This document shows, one piece after another, positions 26,473-38,202 of a stretch of 64,000 bases of DNA. The translations under genes were made by a program, and so were the position numbers. The stretch is from Palleronia pontilimi (lineage in GTDB: Bacteria > Pseudomonadota > Alphaproteobacteria > Rhodobacterales > Rhodobacteraceae): positions 248,001 through 312,000 of the forward strand of contig NZ_JAEKPD010000002.1 in assembly GCF_016412875.1 (NCBI RefSeq), written 5' to 3'. The notes beneath the pieces are model-generated. The model was not told the origin of the DNA, searched no databases, and worked only from the letters and a program-made list of their open reading frames with translations. Numbering within the stretch: the stretch's first letter is position 1; every line of letters begins with the position of its first letter.

Positions 26473-26918
26473 GTCTTGTCGGCGGCGCAGCCAGCGCCGC
26501 CTGCCGCGATGACGCGGTCGAGCTGCGCGGGGATTTCGGCCAGGCGCGCTTCCGCATCGACCTGGCCGACGATCCCGCCGAGCGCGCGCAAGGCCTGATG
26601 TTCGTCGAGGACATGCCCGCGGGGCAGGGGATGCTGTTTGTCTACGAGCGCTCCCAGCCGGTGTCTTTCTGGATGCGCAACACGCTGATTCCGCTGGACA
26701 TGATCTTCATGGATGCGTCCGGAACGGTGCAGAAGGTGCACGAAAACGCCGTGCCCGGGGACCTGACGTCGATCCCGGGGGGCGACGACATCCTGGCGGT
26801 GCTGGAAATCAACGGCGGGCTGGCGCGCCAGGTGGGGATCGTCCCGGGCACCGAGCTGCGCCACCCCGCGCTGCCGCAGGATGTGGCGGCCTGGCCCTGT
26901 GACGGTGCCAAGCCCTAA
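26421..26918 (+). CDS. Secreted DUF192 protein
   Basis: The 165-residue protein has a signal peptide (about residues 8-27, ending GGAASA) and a DUF192 domain (QGLMFVEDMPAGQGMLFVYE, FWMRNTLIPLDMIFMD, VLEINGG). Function of the family is unknown. It starts inside the end of the cold-shock gene in another frame, with AGGTGAG as ribosome site, so the two are coupled. Confidence 0.88.
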   Translation: MGKCLFRGWLVRAVVGLSLVGGAASAACRDDAVELRGDFGQARFRIDLADDPAERAQGLMFVEDMPAGQGMLFVYERSQPVSFWMRNTLIPLDMIFMDASGTVQKVHENAVPGDLTSIPGGDDILAVLEINGGLARQVGIVPGTELRHPALPQDVAAWPCDGAKP

Positions 26919-26962
26919 GCGGGGTTTGCCAAAGCCGCGCCCCCGGTCTAAAGGGGCGCAGT

Positions 26963-27039
26963 CGGGGCGTGGCGCAGCCTGGTAGCGCGGCGGTTTTGGG
27001 TACCGTAGGTCGTAGGTTCGAATCCTATCGCCCCGACCA
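26963..27039 (+). tRNA. tRNA-Pro (TGG)
   Basis: The 77-nt cloverleaf has acceptor CGGGGCG/CGCCCCG, anticodon loop TTTGGGT (anticodon TGG), TTCGAAT T-loop and an encoded CCA. Confidence 0.95.
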
Positions 27040-27481
27040 TTCGTCACCCAGATTTAGCGTTGCGCACAAATTCAGCCGCAAACTGTAGATTTGCCCACAG
27101 CGTGTCGGGCCTGCATCTTTCGCACCCGCAGCATTTTTCGGACCGGCGGCGCGACCGGTAATTCGCGGACCGGCAGGATTCCGCTGATTCATAAGCCTTT
27201 TTCGGGACACGCCTCGCAGCACTTGAATTCCGGGCGGGCGACCGGATCTCCCGCCACCTCAGATTGCTGTGGAAAAGTGAAATTTCCGTGTTGACCGAAT
27301 CCCGCCGAATGCGCCACCTTGTGTTGGCAAGGCAGGCGAACACCAGATATAGTGGCGCTACCTAGGGGCCGGGGTTTTCTCCCTCTCCGGCCAATGGCGC
27401 CCTTACGGTCTGCGCTCGACCGCCTTGCACGACATTTAGCGCGAAACGCGCCGTACAAACTTTGACGATGGGGCAGCTCTT
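27040..27481. other. 442-nt intergenic region upstream of nrdJ
   Basis: No gene is supported here. A candidate NrdR box lies at 27340-27355. No cobalamin riboswitch (B12 box plus conserved stems) was recognisable, although nrdJ is B12-dependent. The last ~100 nt before nrdJ are a likely leader. Confidence 0.6.
27340..27355. promoter_or_regulatory. Candidate NrdR box upstream of nrdJ
   Basis: ACACCAGATATAGTGG fits the NrdR consensus ACAC-W-ATATAT-W-GTGT imperfectly, with the left ACAC and right half ATATAGTG kept. It lies 127 nt before the nrdJ start. NrdR boxes usually occur in pairs; a possible weak partner half-site (CCTTGTGT) lies at 27317-27324, 31 bp centre to centre. Confidence 0.5.
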
Positions 27482-30400
27482 ATGAAAATCGACCGCAGAT
27501 TCACCAAGGCCGGGCAGGACGCCTATGCCGATCTGGACTTCACGACCACCGTGTCCGAGATCCGCAATCCTGACGGCACGGTCGTCTTTCGCAACGACGC
27601 GGTCGAAGTCCCCTCCAGCTGGAGCCAGGTTGCCAGCGACGTCATCGCCCAGAAATATTTCCGCAAGGCGGGTGTCCCGTCGAACCTGAAGCGCGTGAAG
27701 GAAAAGGGCGTGCCCGAGTTCCTGTGGCGCTCGGTCCCCGAAGAGGGCGCCGTCATGGGCGGCGAGACCTCGTCGAAGCAGGTCTTCGACCGGCTGGCGG
27801 GTGCCTGGGCCTATTGGGGCTGGAAGGGCGGCTATTTCACCACCGAAGCCGACGCCCGCGCCTATTACGACGAAATGCGCTTCATGCTGGCCACCCAGAA
27901 GGCCGCGCCGAACTCGCCCCAGTGGTTCAACACCGGCCTGCACTGGGCCTACGGCATCGACGGCCCGGCCCAGGGCCACCACTATGTCGACTACAAGACC
28001 GGCAAGCTCACGAAGTCCAAGTCCTCCTACGAGCACCCGCAGCCCCATGCCTGCTTCATCCAGTCGGTCAGCGACGACCTGGTGAACGACGGCGGCATCA
28101 TGGACCTCTGGGTCCGCGAGGCGCGGCTGTTCAAGTACGGCTCGGGCACCGGCACCAACTTCTCGTCCCTGCGGGCCGAGGGCGAGGCGCTGTCGGGCGG
28201 CGGCAAGTCGTCGGGCCTCATGGGATTTCTCAAGATCGGCGACCGGGCGGCCGGCGCGATCAAATCAGGCGGCACAACCCGTCGAGCAGCGAAGATGGTG
28301 ATCGTGGACGCCGATCACCCCGACATCGAAGCCTTCATCGACTGGAAGGTGCTGGAAGAACAGAAAGTCGCCAGCATCGTTGCCGGATCGAAGATGCACG
28401 AGAAGTACCTCAACGACATCTTCGCCGCGTTCAAGGCCTGGGACGGGATCGAAGCCGATGCATACGACCCCAAGAAGAACGAGACCCTGAAAGCGGCGAT
28501 CCGCGCCGCCAAGAAGGTGTCCATCCCCGAGACCTACATCAAGCGCGTGCTGGATTACGGCAAGCAGGGTTACGAGTCGATCGAGTTCCCGACCTACGAC
28601 ACGGATTGGGACTCTGAGGCCTACAACTCGGTCTCGGGGCAGAATTCCAACAACTCGATCCGCGTGACCGATGCCTTCCTGAAGGCGGTGGAAACCGACG
28701 GCGACTGGGATCTCATCAACCGCACCAGCGGCAAGGTCGCCAAGACCGTCAAGGCGCGCGACCTGTGGGAAAAGGTCGGCCACGCCGCCTGGGCCTGCGC
28801 CGATCCCGGTATCCAGTACCACGACACCGTCAACGCCTGGCACACCTGCCCCGAAGACGGCGCGATCCGCGGGTCGAACCCGTGCTCCGAGTACATGTTC
28901 CTGGACGACACCGCCTGCAACCTGGCATCCATGAACCTGCTGACTTTCCTGAAGGACGGCCAGTTCCAGTCCGACGACTACATGCACGCCACGCGGCTCT
29001 GGACCGTGACGCTGGAGATCAGCGTGCTGATGGCGCAATTCCCGTCCAAGGAAATCGCCCAGCGCAGCTATGACTTCCGCACGCTGGGCCTGGGTTACGC
29101 CAATATCGGCGGCCTGCTGATGAACATGGGCTACGGCTACGACAGCGACGAGGGCCGTGCGCTTTGCGGTGCCCTGACCGCGCTGATGACGGGCGTTTCC
29201 TACGCCACCTCGGCCGAGATGGCGGGCGAGCTGGGCGCGTTTCCCGGTTACGCCAAGAACGCCGAGCACATGCTGCGCGTCATCCGCAACCACCGCACCG
29301 CGGCCCAGGGCAAAGCGTCCGGCTACGATGCGCTGGACGTGAAGCCGGTGCCGCTGGACCACGACAACTGCCCCGACGCGTCGCTGGTGGACCTGGCGAC
29401 GGCCGCCTGGGACGAGGCGCTGGCGCTGGGCGAAAAGCACGGGTTCCGCAACGCGCAGGTCAGCGTGATCGCGCCCACCGGCACCATCGGGCTGGTCATG
29501 GATTGCGACACCACCGGGATCGAGCCTGACTTCGCCCTAGTGAAGTTCAAGAAGCTCGCCGGTGGCGGCTATTTCAAGATCATCAACCAGTCCGTGCCCG
29601 CAGCACTGGAAAACCTTGGTTACGGCAGCGCCCAGATCTCCGAGATCGTCAGCCACGCCGTGGGCCACGGTACGCTGGGCAACGCGCCCGGCATCAACCA
29701 CCAGGCGCTGATCGGTCACGGCTTCGGCCAGGCCGAGATCGACAGGATCGAAACCGCGCTGCCCTCGGCCTTCGACATCCGCTTCGTGATGAACCAGTGG
29801 ACGCTGGGCGAAGAGTTCTGCCGCGAAACGCTGGGCATCCCGGCCGCCAAGCTGAACGATCCCGCCTTCGATCTGCTGCGGCACCTGGGCTTCACCCGCG
29901 CCGATATCGACCGCGCCAACGACCACGTCTGCGGGACCATGACGCTGGAAAACGCGCCGCACCTGAAGGTCGAGCACTACCACATCTTCGACTGTGCCAA
30001 TCCCTGCGGCAAGACCGGCAAGCGGTATCTCAGCGTCGACAGCCACATCCACATGATGGCCGCCGCGCAGTCCTTCATCTCGGGCGCGATCTCCAAGACG
30101 ATCAACATGCCCAACGATGCCACCATCGAGGACTGCCAGCGCGCCTACGAGCTGTCGTGGTCGCTGGGGGTGAAGGCCAACGCGCTCTACCGCGACGGCT
30201 CGAAACTCAGCCAGCCGCTGGCCTCGGCGCTGGTCGAGGATGACGAGGAAGCCGAGGAAATCCTCGCCACCGGCTCGGCGCAGGAAAAGGCGACCGTCCT
30301 GGCCGAAAAGATCGTCGAGCGGGTCGTGATGAAAGAGGTCGAAAAGGCCCGCGGCCGCGACAAGCTGCCCGAGCGTCGGCGCGGCTATACCCAGAAGGCC

Positions 30401-31108
30401 ATCGTCGGCGGCCACAAGGTGTATCTGCGCACCGGCGAATACCGCGACGGCAAGCTGGGCGAGATCTTCATCGACATGCACAAGGAAGGTGCCGGCTTCC
30501 GCGCCATGATGAACAACTTCGCCATCGCGGTGTCGGTGGGCCTGCAATACGGCGTGCCGCTGGAAGAATTCGTCGACGCCTTCACCTTCACCCGGTTCGA
30601 GCCGGCCGGCATGGTCCAGGGCAACGAGACGATCAAGAACGCCACGTCGATCCTGGACTACATCTTCCGCGAGCTGGCGGTCAGCTACCTGGACCGCAGC
30701 GACCTGGCCCATGTGAAGCCCGAAGGCCAGTCCTTCGACGATCTCGGCCGGGGCGAGGAAGAGGGCAAGCGCAACTTCGCGGACGTGCCCGACAGCACCG
30801 GCACGTCGCCGCTGGACGTGCTGCGCCAGGTCGCGTCCACCGGCTTCCTGCGCAACCGCCCGCCGCAAGAGTTCCTGGTCATGCAGGGCGGCGCGATGGA
30901 ACGCGTGATCTCGGACGTGGCCGAAGTGGTCGCGGCCAGCAGCGAAACGGCGCTCGCCACCGGCACCGTCACGATGGATGCCCGCGCCAAGGCCAAGATG
31001 CAGGGCTACGAGGGCGATCCCTGCGGCGAATGCGGCAACTACACGCTGGTGCGCAACGGCACCTGCATGAAGTGCAACACCTGCGGTGGGACGTCGGGGT
31101 GCAGCTAG
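27482..31108 (+). CDS. nrdJ: Adenosylcobalamin-dependent (class II) ribonucleotide reductase
   Basis: The 1208-residue cytoplasmic enzyme reduces ribonucleotides using B12. Family runs include [76 protein letters not shown] and [21 protein letters not shown]. It ends in a cysteine cluster ([20 protein letters not shown], about 1180-1199) typical of alphaproteobacterial long NrdJ and used for substrate-tail or thioredoxin contact. It is the only RNR in the window. Upstream is a candidate NrdR box; downstream is a structured RNA candidate. Confidence 0.95.
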   Translation: MKIDRRFTKAGQDAYADLDFTTTVSEIRNPDGTVVFRNDAVEVPSSWSQVASDVIAQKYFRKAGVPSNLKRVKEKGVPEFLWRSVPEEGAVMGGETSSKQVFDRLAGAWAYWGWKGGYFTTEADARAYYDEMRFMLATQKAAPNSPQWFNTGLHWAYGIDGPAQGHHYVDYKTGKLTKSKSSYEHPQPHACFIQSVSDDLVNDGGIMDLWVREARLFKYGSGTGTNFSSLRAEGEALSGGGKSSGLMGFLKIGDRAAGAIKSGGTTRRAAKMVIVDADHPDIEAFIDWKVLEEQKVASIVAGSKMHEKYLNDIFAAFKAWDGIEADAYDPKKNETLKAAIRAAKKVSIPETYIKRVLDYGKQGYESIEFPTYDTDWDSEAYNSVSGQNSNNSIRVTDAFLKAVETDGDWDLINRTSGKVAKTVKARDLWEKVGHAAWACADPGIQYHDTVNAWHTCPEDGAIRGSNPCSEYMFLDDTACNLASMNLLTFLKDGQFQSDDYMHATRLWTVTLEISVLMAQFPSKEIAQRSYDFRTLGLGYANIGGLLMNMGYGYDSDEGRALCGALTALMTGVSYATSAEMAGELGAFPGYAKNAEHMLRVIRNHRTAAQGKASGYDALDVKPVPLDHDNCPDASLVDLATAAWDEALALGEKHGFRNAQVSVIAPTGTIGLVMDCDTTGIEPDFALVKFKKLAGGGYFKIINQSVPAALENLGYGSAQISEIVSHAVGHGTLGNAPGINHQALIGHGFGQAEIDRIETALPSAFDIRFVMNQWTLGEEFCRETLGIPAAKLNDPAFDLLRHLGFTRADIDRANDHVCGTMTLENAPHLKVEHYHIFDCANPCGKTGKRYLSVDSHIHMMAAAQSFISGAISKTINMPNDATIEDCQRAYELSWSLGVKANALYRDGSKLSQPLASALVEDDEEAEEILATGSAQEKATVLAEKIVERVVMKEVEKARGRDKLPERRRGYTQKAIVGGHKVYLRTGEYRDGKLGEIFIDMHKEGAGFRAMMNNFAIAVSVGLQYGVPLEEFVDAFTFTRFEPAGMVQGNETIKNATSILDYIFRELAVSYLDRSDLAHVKPEGQSFDDLGRGEEEGKRNFADVPDSTGTSPLDVLRQVASTGFLRNRPPQEFLVMQGGAMERVISDVAEVVAASSETALATGTVTMDARAKAKMQGYEGDPCGECGNYTLVRNGTCMKCNTCGGTSGCS

Positions 31109-31115
31109 GAAATAC

Positions 31116-31276
31116 GGGCGTCGGGTCGAGATGGCCCGACGCCCGGAACGGTCACGGAGTAGGTGAGCCTACTCTGGGCGTGGATCAGGCCGCAGGCAGA
31201 AAATAAAATCGAGCGGTAACAGAATGAGCCTGATCGACGAAACTCACGGGGTCCCTTCGGGGGCCCCTTTTTACGC
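31116..31276 (+). ncRNA. Candidate structured RNA / nrdJ 3' UTR with terminator
   Basis: Between nrdJ and the convergent gene lie four predicted stems in order: a perfect 10-bp stem (31116-31125 with 31135-31144); a perfect 7-bp stem with TGAG loop (31157-31174); an 8-bp long-range stem GATCAGGC/GCCTGATC (31183-31190 with 31228-31235) enclosing an A-rich loop; and a terminator hairpin with TTTTT on the plus strand (about 31248-31272). It could be an sRNA from the nrdJ 3' end or an independent transcript. No Rfam family was recognised, and a promoter was not located. Support is from pairing alone. Confidence 0.45.
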
Positions 31277-31465
31277 GTCGTCGTCCTTGGGAAAGGCGAT
31301 GAAGAATTCGTAGGCGCAGAGCGCCGCCATCCCGCCCACGATCACCGCCCAGCCGTGATTGCCCTGCCACAGCTCGAACGCCGTCCAGAGCATGCAGAAC
31401 CCCGTGATCGCCACGCGCCGCCAGAGCGGGCGATAGAACGGGTGACGGGTGTCGACGATCTTCAT
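31271..31465 (-). CDS. Small inner-membrane protein
   Basis: This 64-residue protein starts at the ATG inside the SDR stop (ATGA overlap), MKIVDTRHPFYRPLWRR. It has two hydrophobic helices (about 18-36 and 38-55) and an acidic end (PKDDDA). The family is not recognised. Coupling to the SDR gene is the only functional hint. A longer upstream frame exists but lacks a ribosome site. Confidence 0.75.
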   Translation of the reverse strand: MKIVDTRHPFYRPLWRRVAITGFCMLWTAFELWQGNHGWAVIVGGMAALCAYEFFIAFPKDDDA

Positions 31466-32229
31466 TCCGGATACATCCCCGGCACCACCTGGTCGAAATC
31501 CACGCACGCCCCGGTCATCACGCCCGCCTCGTGGCTCAGCAGGTAGGACGCCAGCCCCGCCACGTGTTCGGGCTTGACCAGCTGGCCCATGGGCCGCGAC
31601 GCCTCGGCCCGCTCCAGCCAGTCGTCGCCCGCGCCGTGGAACTTGCGCTGCACCGCGTCCTCGCCCGGCGTGTCCATCCAGCCCACGTTGATCCCGTTCA
31701 CCCGGATCCGGTCGGGCGCCAGCGTATGGCCCGCGTTCTTCGTCACATGCGCCAGCGCGGCTTTCGACGCGGCATAGGGCGACAGGAAGGACTGGCCGCC
31801 ATGCACCACGATGGACAGGATGTTCACCACCGCCGCCGGGTGGCCCGCGGCCTTGGCCAGTTGCGCGAAGCGTTGCAGCGCGAAATAGGGCGAGCGCAGG
31901 TTGATCGTCATGATCCGGTCGAAAAGCTCGGGCGTGGTGTCCAGGATCGTGCCCCGGTCCGTCGTCGCCCCGGCCACCACCAGCGCGTCCAGCCGCCCCA
32001 GGTCGCGCGCCGCGTCCTCGACAACGCGCACCGTGTCGTCGGTGTCGATCAGGTCCGACGCGACGAAGCGTGCGCCGACGCGCGCGGCGGCCTGCGCGCC
32101 TTTCGCCTCATCCCGCCCCGTCAGCACCAGGCGCGTGCAGCCGTCGTCGCGCAGCCGCTCGGCGATGGCCAGGCCGACGCCCTGCGTTCCGCCCAGGATC
32201 AGCGCCCGCGTCTCGTCGTGTCGGCCCAT
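31462..32229 (-). CDS. SDR-family oxidoreductase
   Basis: The 255-residue short-chain dehydrogenase has a nucleotide motif (LGGTQGVGLAIAERL) and the catalytic YxxxK (SPYAASKAALAHV). An active-site Ser lies just before the Tyr, and the C-terminus is GACVDFDQVVPG. The ATG at 32229 gives a normal N-terminus; the open frame continues upstream without family content. It is divergent from a Gfo/Idh/MocA dehydrogenase, so both may act on one sugar or polyol; substrate unknown. Confidence 0.88.
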   Translation of the reverse strand: MGRHDETRALILGGTQGVGLAIAERLRDDGCTRLVLTGRDEAKGAQAAARVGARFVASDLIDTDDTVRVVEDAARDLGRLDALVVAGATTDRGTILDTTPELFDRIMTINLRSPYFALQRFAQLAKAAGHPAAVVNILSIVVHGGQSFLSPYAASKAALAHVTKNAGHTLAPDRIRVNGINVGWMDTPGEDAVQRKFHGAGDDWLERAEASRPMGQLVKPEHVAGLASYLLSHEAGVMTGACVDFDQVVPGMYPE

Positions 32230-32359
32230 GCTATCCCCCCTCGCGCAACCCAGCCCCGAGTCTAGGAAACCGCCGCCGCCGCGCAAGCTGGAAAGACGGT
32301 TGATCCTGCGTCCCGCCACGCCACATGGTCGCGCAACGCAGTCCCAAGGAGCATCCCCC

Positions 32360-33292
32360 GTGAGCGTCACCAAGATCGCCATCATGGGCGTGGGCAAGAT
32401 CGCCCGCGACCAGCATATCCCCGCCATCGCCGCGCGCGATGATTTCGAACTGGCCGCCACGGTCAGCGGATCGGGCGGGGTGGACGGGATCGAGAACCAC
32501 GACACCCTTGCCGACCTGCTGGACGCGCGCCCCGATATCTCGGCCATCGCCATGACCATGCCGCCGATGCCCCGCTTCGACGCCGCGCGCCGGGCCATCG
32601 CCGCCGGACGCCACGTGATGCTGGAAAAGCCGCCCGGCGCCACGACCAGCGAGGTGCGGCAGCTGATCGACATGGCGCGCGCCGCGGGCGTCACCTTGCA
32701 CGGCACCTGGCATTCGCGCCACGCCGACGCGGTCGCGTCAGTGCGCCAGTGGCTTGCGACCCGCACGATCACCGGCGGCCATATCCTGTGGAAAGAGAAC
32801 GTGCGCGAATGGCACCCGGGACAGCAATGGATATGGCAGCCCGGCGGCATGGGCGTCTTCGACACCGGCATCAACGCGCTGTCGATCCTGACCGAGATCC
32901 TTCCGGTCGATCTGCGCGTGCGGACCTCGGTGCTGTCGTTCCCCGCCAACCGCGACGCGCCCATCGCCGCCGATCTGGTCTTCGCGGGGCCCGACGGGGT
33001 CACTATAACCGCGGATATGGACTGGCGCTACGCCGACACCGCGCGCTGGGAGCAGACGATAAAGACCGAAGACGGAACAGTGAAACTGCTTGAAGGCGGT
33101 GCGCGCTGGACGCTCGATGGGGTCAAGCAGAAAGCCGAGGGCCCGGGCGAATATCCCGGTGTCTATGCGCGCTTCGCCGAGTTGCTGTCGCGCGGCGAAA
33201 GCGACGTGGACGACCGGCCGCTGCGCCACGTGGCCGACGCCTTTCTGCTGGCCAAGCACATCTCCGTCGACCCGTTCCACGACGACGCATGA
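32360..33292 (+). CDS. Gfo/Idh/MocA-family dehydrogenase (sugar 1-dehydrogenase-like)
   Basis: The 310-residue NAD(P)-binding oxidoreductase opens KIAIMGVGKIARDQHIPAI with the Rossmann GxGxIA motif. It has the EKP motif in HVMLEKPPGAT (about 90-100), and a HPGQQWIWQPGGMGVFDTGINAL region resembling D-galactose/L-arabinose 1-dehydrogenases. The start is GTG at 32360 behind AAGGAG. It is divergent from the SDR above. Confidence 0.85.
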   Translation: MSVTKIAIMGVGKIARDQHIPAIAARDDFELAATVSGSGGVDGIENHDTLADLLDARPDISAIAMTMPPMPRFDAARRAIAAGRHVMLEKPPGATTSEVRQLIDMARAAGVTLHGTWHSRHADAVASVRQWLATRTITGGHILWKENVREWHPGQQWIWQPGGMGVFDTGINALSILTEILPVDLRVRTSVLSFPANRDAPIAADLVFAGPDGVTITADMDWRYADTARWEQTIKTEDGTVKLLEGGARWTLDGVKQKAEGPGEYPGVYARFAELLSRGESDVDDRPLRHVADAFLLAKHISVDPFHDDA

Positions 33293-33450
33293 ACCCCTTG
33301 GGGCAGGCCAGCCGATCCCACCGGCGAGAGCCAGGGAAACCGGGCTGCCCGGACCGGCATCGGCGCAATCCCGCTGAGCGCGGCGATCCCGAAGAACCCG
33401 ATGGTCGGTCCGCACGTTACGGAGTCATCACCTTTGCAATGGAGCCGAAC

Positions 33451-33819
33451 ATGCGGACTTATCTGATGACAGTGGCGGCGATCGCCGCTCTGATCGCCCC
33501 TGCCAGCGCGCAGGTCATGCCCGAAGGCAGCGTCACGGCGGGCGCCATCACCGGCGGCTCGGTCTATCAATCGGGACCCAGCGTCAGCCTGACGCCCGGC
33601 GCCACGCAGGACGCGATTTCGTCCGACTGGAACCAGATCGGCACGATCAGCGATGTCGTCCTGTCGAGCGGGGGTGAGCTGATCGGGATCCTCGCCACGC
33701 TGGAAATGGGCGAGGTCTTCCTGCCGGTCGAAAGCGCCAACCTGGTCGCGGCACCGGGGCAGGATTTCGCCTTCGTCACCGACCTGACCCTGGAAGAGCT
33801 GCAGGGACAGGCGCAGTAA
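33451..33819 (+). CDS. Secreted PRC-barrel-like protein
   Basis: The 122-residue protein has a signal peptide (MRTYLMTVAAIAALIAPASA). The mature part resembles a PRC barrel (IGTISDVVLSSGGELIGILATL, then EVFLPVESANLV). The ATG at 33451 places the signal at the N-terminus; longer in-frame starts at 33439 and upstream do not. It would act in the periplasm; role unknown. It converges on the cupin gene. Confidence 0.8.
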   Translation: MRTYLMTVAAIAALIAPASAQVMPEGSVTAGAITGGSVYQSGPSVSLTPGATQDAISSDWNQIGTISDVVLSSGGELIGILATLEMGEVFLPVESANLVAAPGQDFAFVTDLTLEELQGQAQ

Positions 33820-33821
33820 CC

Positions 33822-34247
33822 TCAGGCCCCGCGCGGGATATCGAATCCGGGCGGGGCCAGCTCGAACCCGGCGAAGTCGAATGCGGGGCTGACCGTGCAG
33901 CCCGCGAGCGTCCAGTCACCGGTGCTGCGGGCCATCTGCCAGTGATGCGCGCGCACGATGATCTGCGGTGACTGGCCCGCCGCCAGGTCCGCGCCAAGCA
34001 CCACGTCGCGCGCGGGCCCATCCCGGGATTCGCTGAGCGACAGGGTCAGCGGTGCGCCGCTGTAGAAATGCCAGATCTCGGTGGCATCCACCCGGTGCCA
34101 ATGACTGACCTCGTCGGCTGCGAGCAGGAAGTAGATGCAGGTGCCCGCGGTCCGGCCCGTTCCGGGCGCGATCCAGGTCTGGCGGTAATGCCCACCCTCG
34201 GGATGGGGCTGCAGGCCAAGCTGCGCGATGATCTGGTCCGCGGTCAT
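33822..34247 (-). CDS. Cupin, DUF985 family
   Basis: The 141-residue beta-barrel protein has DUF985 signatures: LQPHPEGGHYRQTW, AGTCIYFLLAADEVSHWHRVDATEIWHFY and QIIVRAHHW. Histidines suit a metal or small-ligand pocket. Its ATG overlaps the haloacid dehalogenase stop (ATGA). It is the last gene of the eno-GNAT-HAD-DUF985 run. Confidence 0.88.
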   Translation of the reverse strand: MTADQIIAQLGLQPHPEGGHYRQTWIAPGTGRTAGTCIYFLLAADEVSHWHRVDATEIWHFYSGAPLTLSLSESRDGPARDVVLGADLAAGQSPQIIVRAHHWQMARSTGDWTLAGCTVSPAFDFAGFELAPPGFDIPRGA

Positions 34248-34923
34248 GGCAGGGCGTCCGCCAGCGCGTTGAAGTCGGTGGCGTTGGCATCCCACGCGGC
34301 GTCGGGCTCCAGGTCGGTGACCTGGCCCGCCCCGTGCTCGGTCGGGCGGGCCACGAAGGCGGTGCGCAACCCGGCCGCGCGCGCGGCGTGCAGGTCGTCA
34401 TTGTGGGCCGCGACCATCATCACCCGGTCCGGCGACAGGCGCAGGGCCGCGCAGGCGGCCAGGTAGACCTGCGGCTTCGGCTTATAGTCGCGGGCGATCT
34501 CGGCGCCGAGGATGCAGTCCCACGGAAGGCCCGCGTGGCGCGCAAGCCGCGTCATCAGCGCGATCGAGCCGTTGGAGCAGGGTGCGACGATCCGCTTTTC
34601 CCGCATCGCGGCCAGGCCGGGCACGGTGTCGGGCCACGGCGCGAGCCGCTCCCAGGCGCGGGCCAGCTGCGCGGGATCGGGACAGGTCACGCCGAAGCGG
34701 TCCAACACGATTTCCAGGTTTTCGCGGTGCAAATCGTCCAGCGCCACGTAGCCGCGCCCGCCCGAGCGGATCCGCTCCATCGCGGGCTGATACTCGGCCC
34801 GCCAGGCGTCGGCGAAGGCGAACGCGTCCACCGACGGGATCGCCACCGCCACCTCGCGCGCGACCGAGCCGCGCCAATCCACGCAGGTGCCGAACACGTC
34901 GAAGATCAGCGCGCCCAACTCCA

Positions 34924-34924
<1 letters not shown>
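34244..34924 (-). CDS. Haloacid dehalogenase-like hydrolase, type II
   Basis: The 226-residue HAD protein has motif I IFDVFGTCVDWRGS (nucleophile Asp at about 9), VPGLAAMREKRIVAPCSNGS (motif II Ser/Thr) and YKPKPQVYLAACAALRLSP (motif III/IV lysine), matching (S)-2-haloacid dehalogenase type II. Natural substrate may be another phospho- or halo-acid. The start overlaps the acetyltransferase stop (TGATG). Confidence 0.86.
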
Positions 34925-36848
<1,924 letters not shown>

Positions 36849-37721
36849 CTAACAGCCCGCCACCCGCGCATCCCGCCGCTCGCGCAGGACGGTGTAGATG
36901 CCGGTCACGACCACCAGCGCGGCGCCCAGCAGCGTGCGCATGGACGGGCTTTCGCCCAGCACGATGATCCCCAGACCCATCGCGAAGATCAGCCGCGTGT
37001 AGCGGAAGGGGATCACCGCGCTGACCTCGCCCAGCCGCATGGCGGCGGTCAGGCCCCAGTAGCCGAACGCACCGACCAGCGCGCCGAAGGCGACCGCGAT
37101 CAGGGTCGTCGCGTCGGGGGCCACCAAGCGCGGGTCGAAGGGGACCAAAAGCGCGCCCGAGACGAAGAAGGCGCAATATCCCCAGAAGCTCAGCTGGTGG
37201 GACGGGATGCGGCCCGGGATCCGGCGCGTCGCGAGATCGCGCATCATCAGGCCCACGACGCCCAGCACGGCGAACAGCGCCTCGGGGCGGAAATCCGCGC
37301 CGGTCGGGTCTAGGATGATCAGGATGCCGCAGAGCCCCAGCACCACCGCGGCCCAACGCCGCCAGCCCACCCGCTCGCCCAAGAACAGCGCGGCCCCCGC
37401 GGTCAGGGCAAGGGGTGTGGCCTGCAGGATCGCGGTCGCCAACGACAGCGGCACCAGCGCCAGGGCGGTGACAAACCCGCAAGAGCCGACGATATCGCCC
37501 AGGTTGCGCAGGATCACCAGCGGATGCAGGAAGTCCGGCCCGAACAAGGGCAGGCCGCGCCGTCGGCAGATCGCGCCGAACAGCACCAGCCCGACGCCGC
37601 CCAGCAGCCAGAAGATCTGCCAGACCGGCAGCGTCTGGGCCAGGATCTTGATGACCAGGTCCTCGACGGCGAAACACGCCATCGCTGCGCACATGAGCGC
37701 GATGGCGCGCAGGTTGTCCAT
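36849..37721 (-). CDS. DMT-superfamily permease (EamA)
   Basis: The 290-residue membrane protein has about ten helices in two EamA repeats; recognisable are RNLGDIVGSCGFVTALALVPLSLATAILQATPL and SAVIPFRYTRLIFAMGLGIIVLGESPS. Substrate unknown. It starts 4 nt after the fur/mur stop, so it may be under that metal regulator. Confidence 0.85.
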   Translation of the reverse strand: MDNLRAIALMCAAMACFAVEDLVIKILAQTLPVWQIFWLLGGVGLVLFGAICRRRGLPLFGPDFLHPLVILRNLGDIVGSCGFVTALALVPLSLATAILQATPLALTAGAALFLGERVGWRRWAAVVLGLCGILIILDPTGADFRPEALFAVLGVVGLMMRDLATRRIPGRIPSHQLSFWGYCAFFVSGALLVPFDPRLVAPDATTLIAVAFGALVGAFGYWGLTAAMRLGEVSAVIPFRYTRLIFAMGLGIIVLGESPSMRTLLGAALVVVTGIYTVLRERRDARVAGC

Positions 37722-37725
37722 CGGC

Positions 37726-38136
37726 TCAGTCCTTCAGCGGAACGCCGTAAAGCTCAAGCCGGTGCCCTTTCAGCCGGTATCCAAGCCGCCGGGCGATCCG
37801 CTCCTGCAGCTCTTCGATCTCGGGGTCGACGAATTCGATCACCCGGCCCGAATGCATGTCGATCAGGTGGTCGTGGTGGTCGCGCTCGGCATCCTCGTAA
37901 CGCGCGCGCCCGTCGCCGAATTCGTGCTTTTCCAGGATGCCGGTTTCTTCGAACAGCTTCACCGTCCGGTACACTGTCGCGATCGAGATGTTGGGGTCGC
38001 GCTCGGCGGCGCGGGCGTAAAGCGTGTCCACGTCGGGGTGATCGTCGCTGTCCTGCAGGACCAGCGCGATGGTGCGGCGCTGGTCGGTCATGCGCAGCCC
38101 CTGGGCGGTGCAGCGATCCAGGATCGTATCGGACAT
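37726..38136 (-). CDS. Fur-family metalloregulator (Fur/Mur)
   Basis: The 136-residue protein has the winged helix (RMTDQRRTIALVLQDSDDHPDVDTL, SIATVYRTVKLFEETGILEK) and dimer/metal domain (ERDHHDHLIDMHSGRVIEFVDPEIEELQ). The CxxC zinc motif of classical Fur is replaced by DMHSG, as in manganese-responsive Mur/Fur of alphaproteobacteria. It would sense iron or manganese. It lies in the series DUF533-phzF-fur-DMT. Confidence 0.87.
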   Translation of the reverse strand: MSDTILDRCTAQGLRMTDQRRTIALVLQDSDDHPDVDTLYARAAERDPNISIATVYRTVKLFEETGILEKHEFGDGRARYEDAERDHHDHLIDMHSGRVIEFVDPEIEELQERIARRLGYRLKGHRLELYGVPLKD

Positions 38137-38202
38137 GTCTTCCCCCCGCGCGTGATGCCGCGTCCGGTCTAGCGTCCGGGGCAGGGCCGGGCCAGAGCGA
38201 AT

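Noticed and set aside
27040-27481. Cobalamin riboswitch before nrdJ
   Set aside because: No B12 box with the conserved flanking stems was found.
31116-31276. Known small RNA (tmRNA, 6S, SRP) at the nrdJ 3' end
   Set aside because: None of their conserved motifs or end pairing is present.
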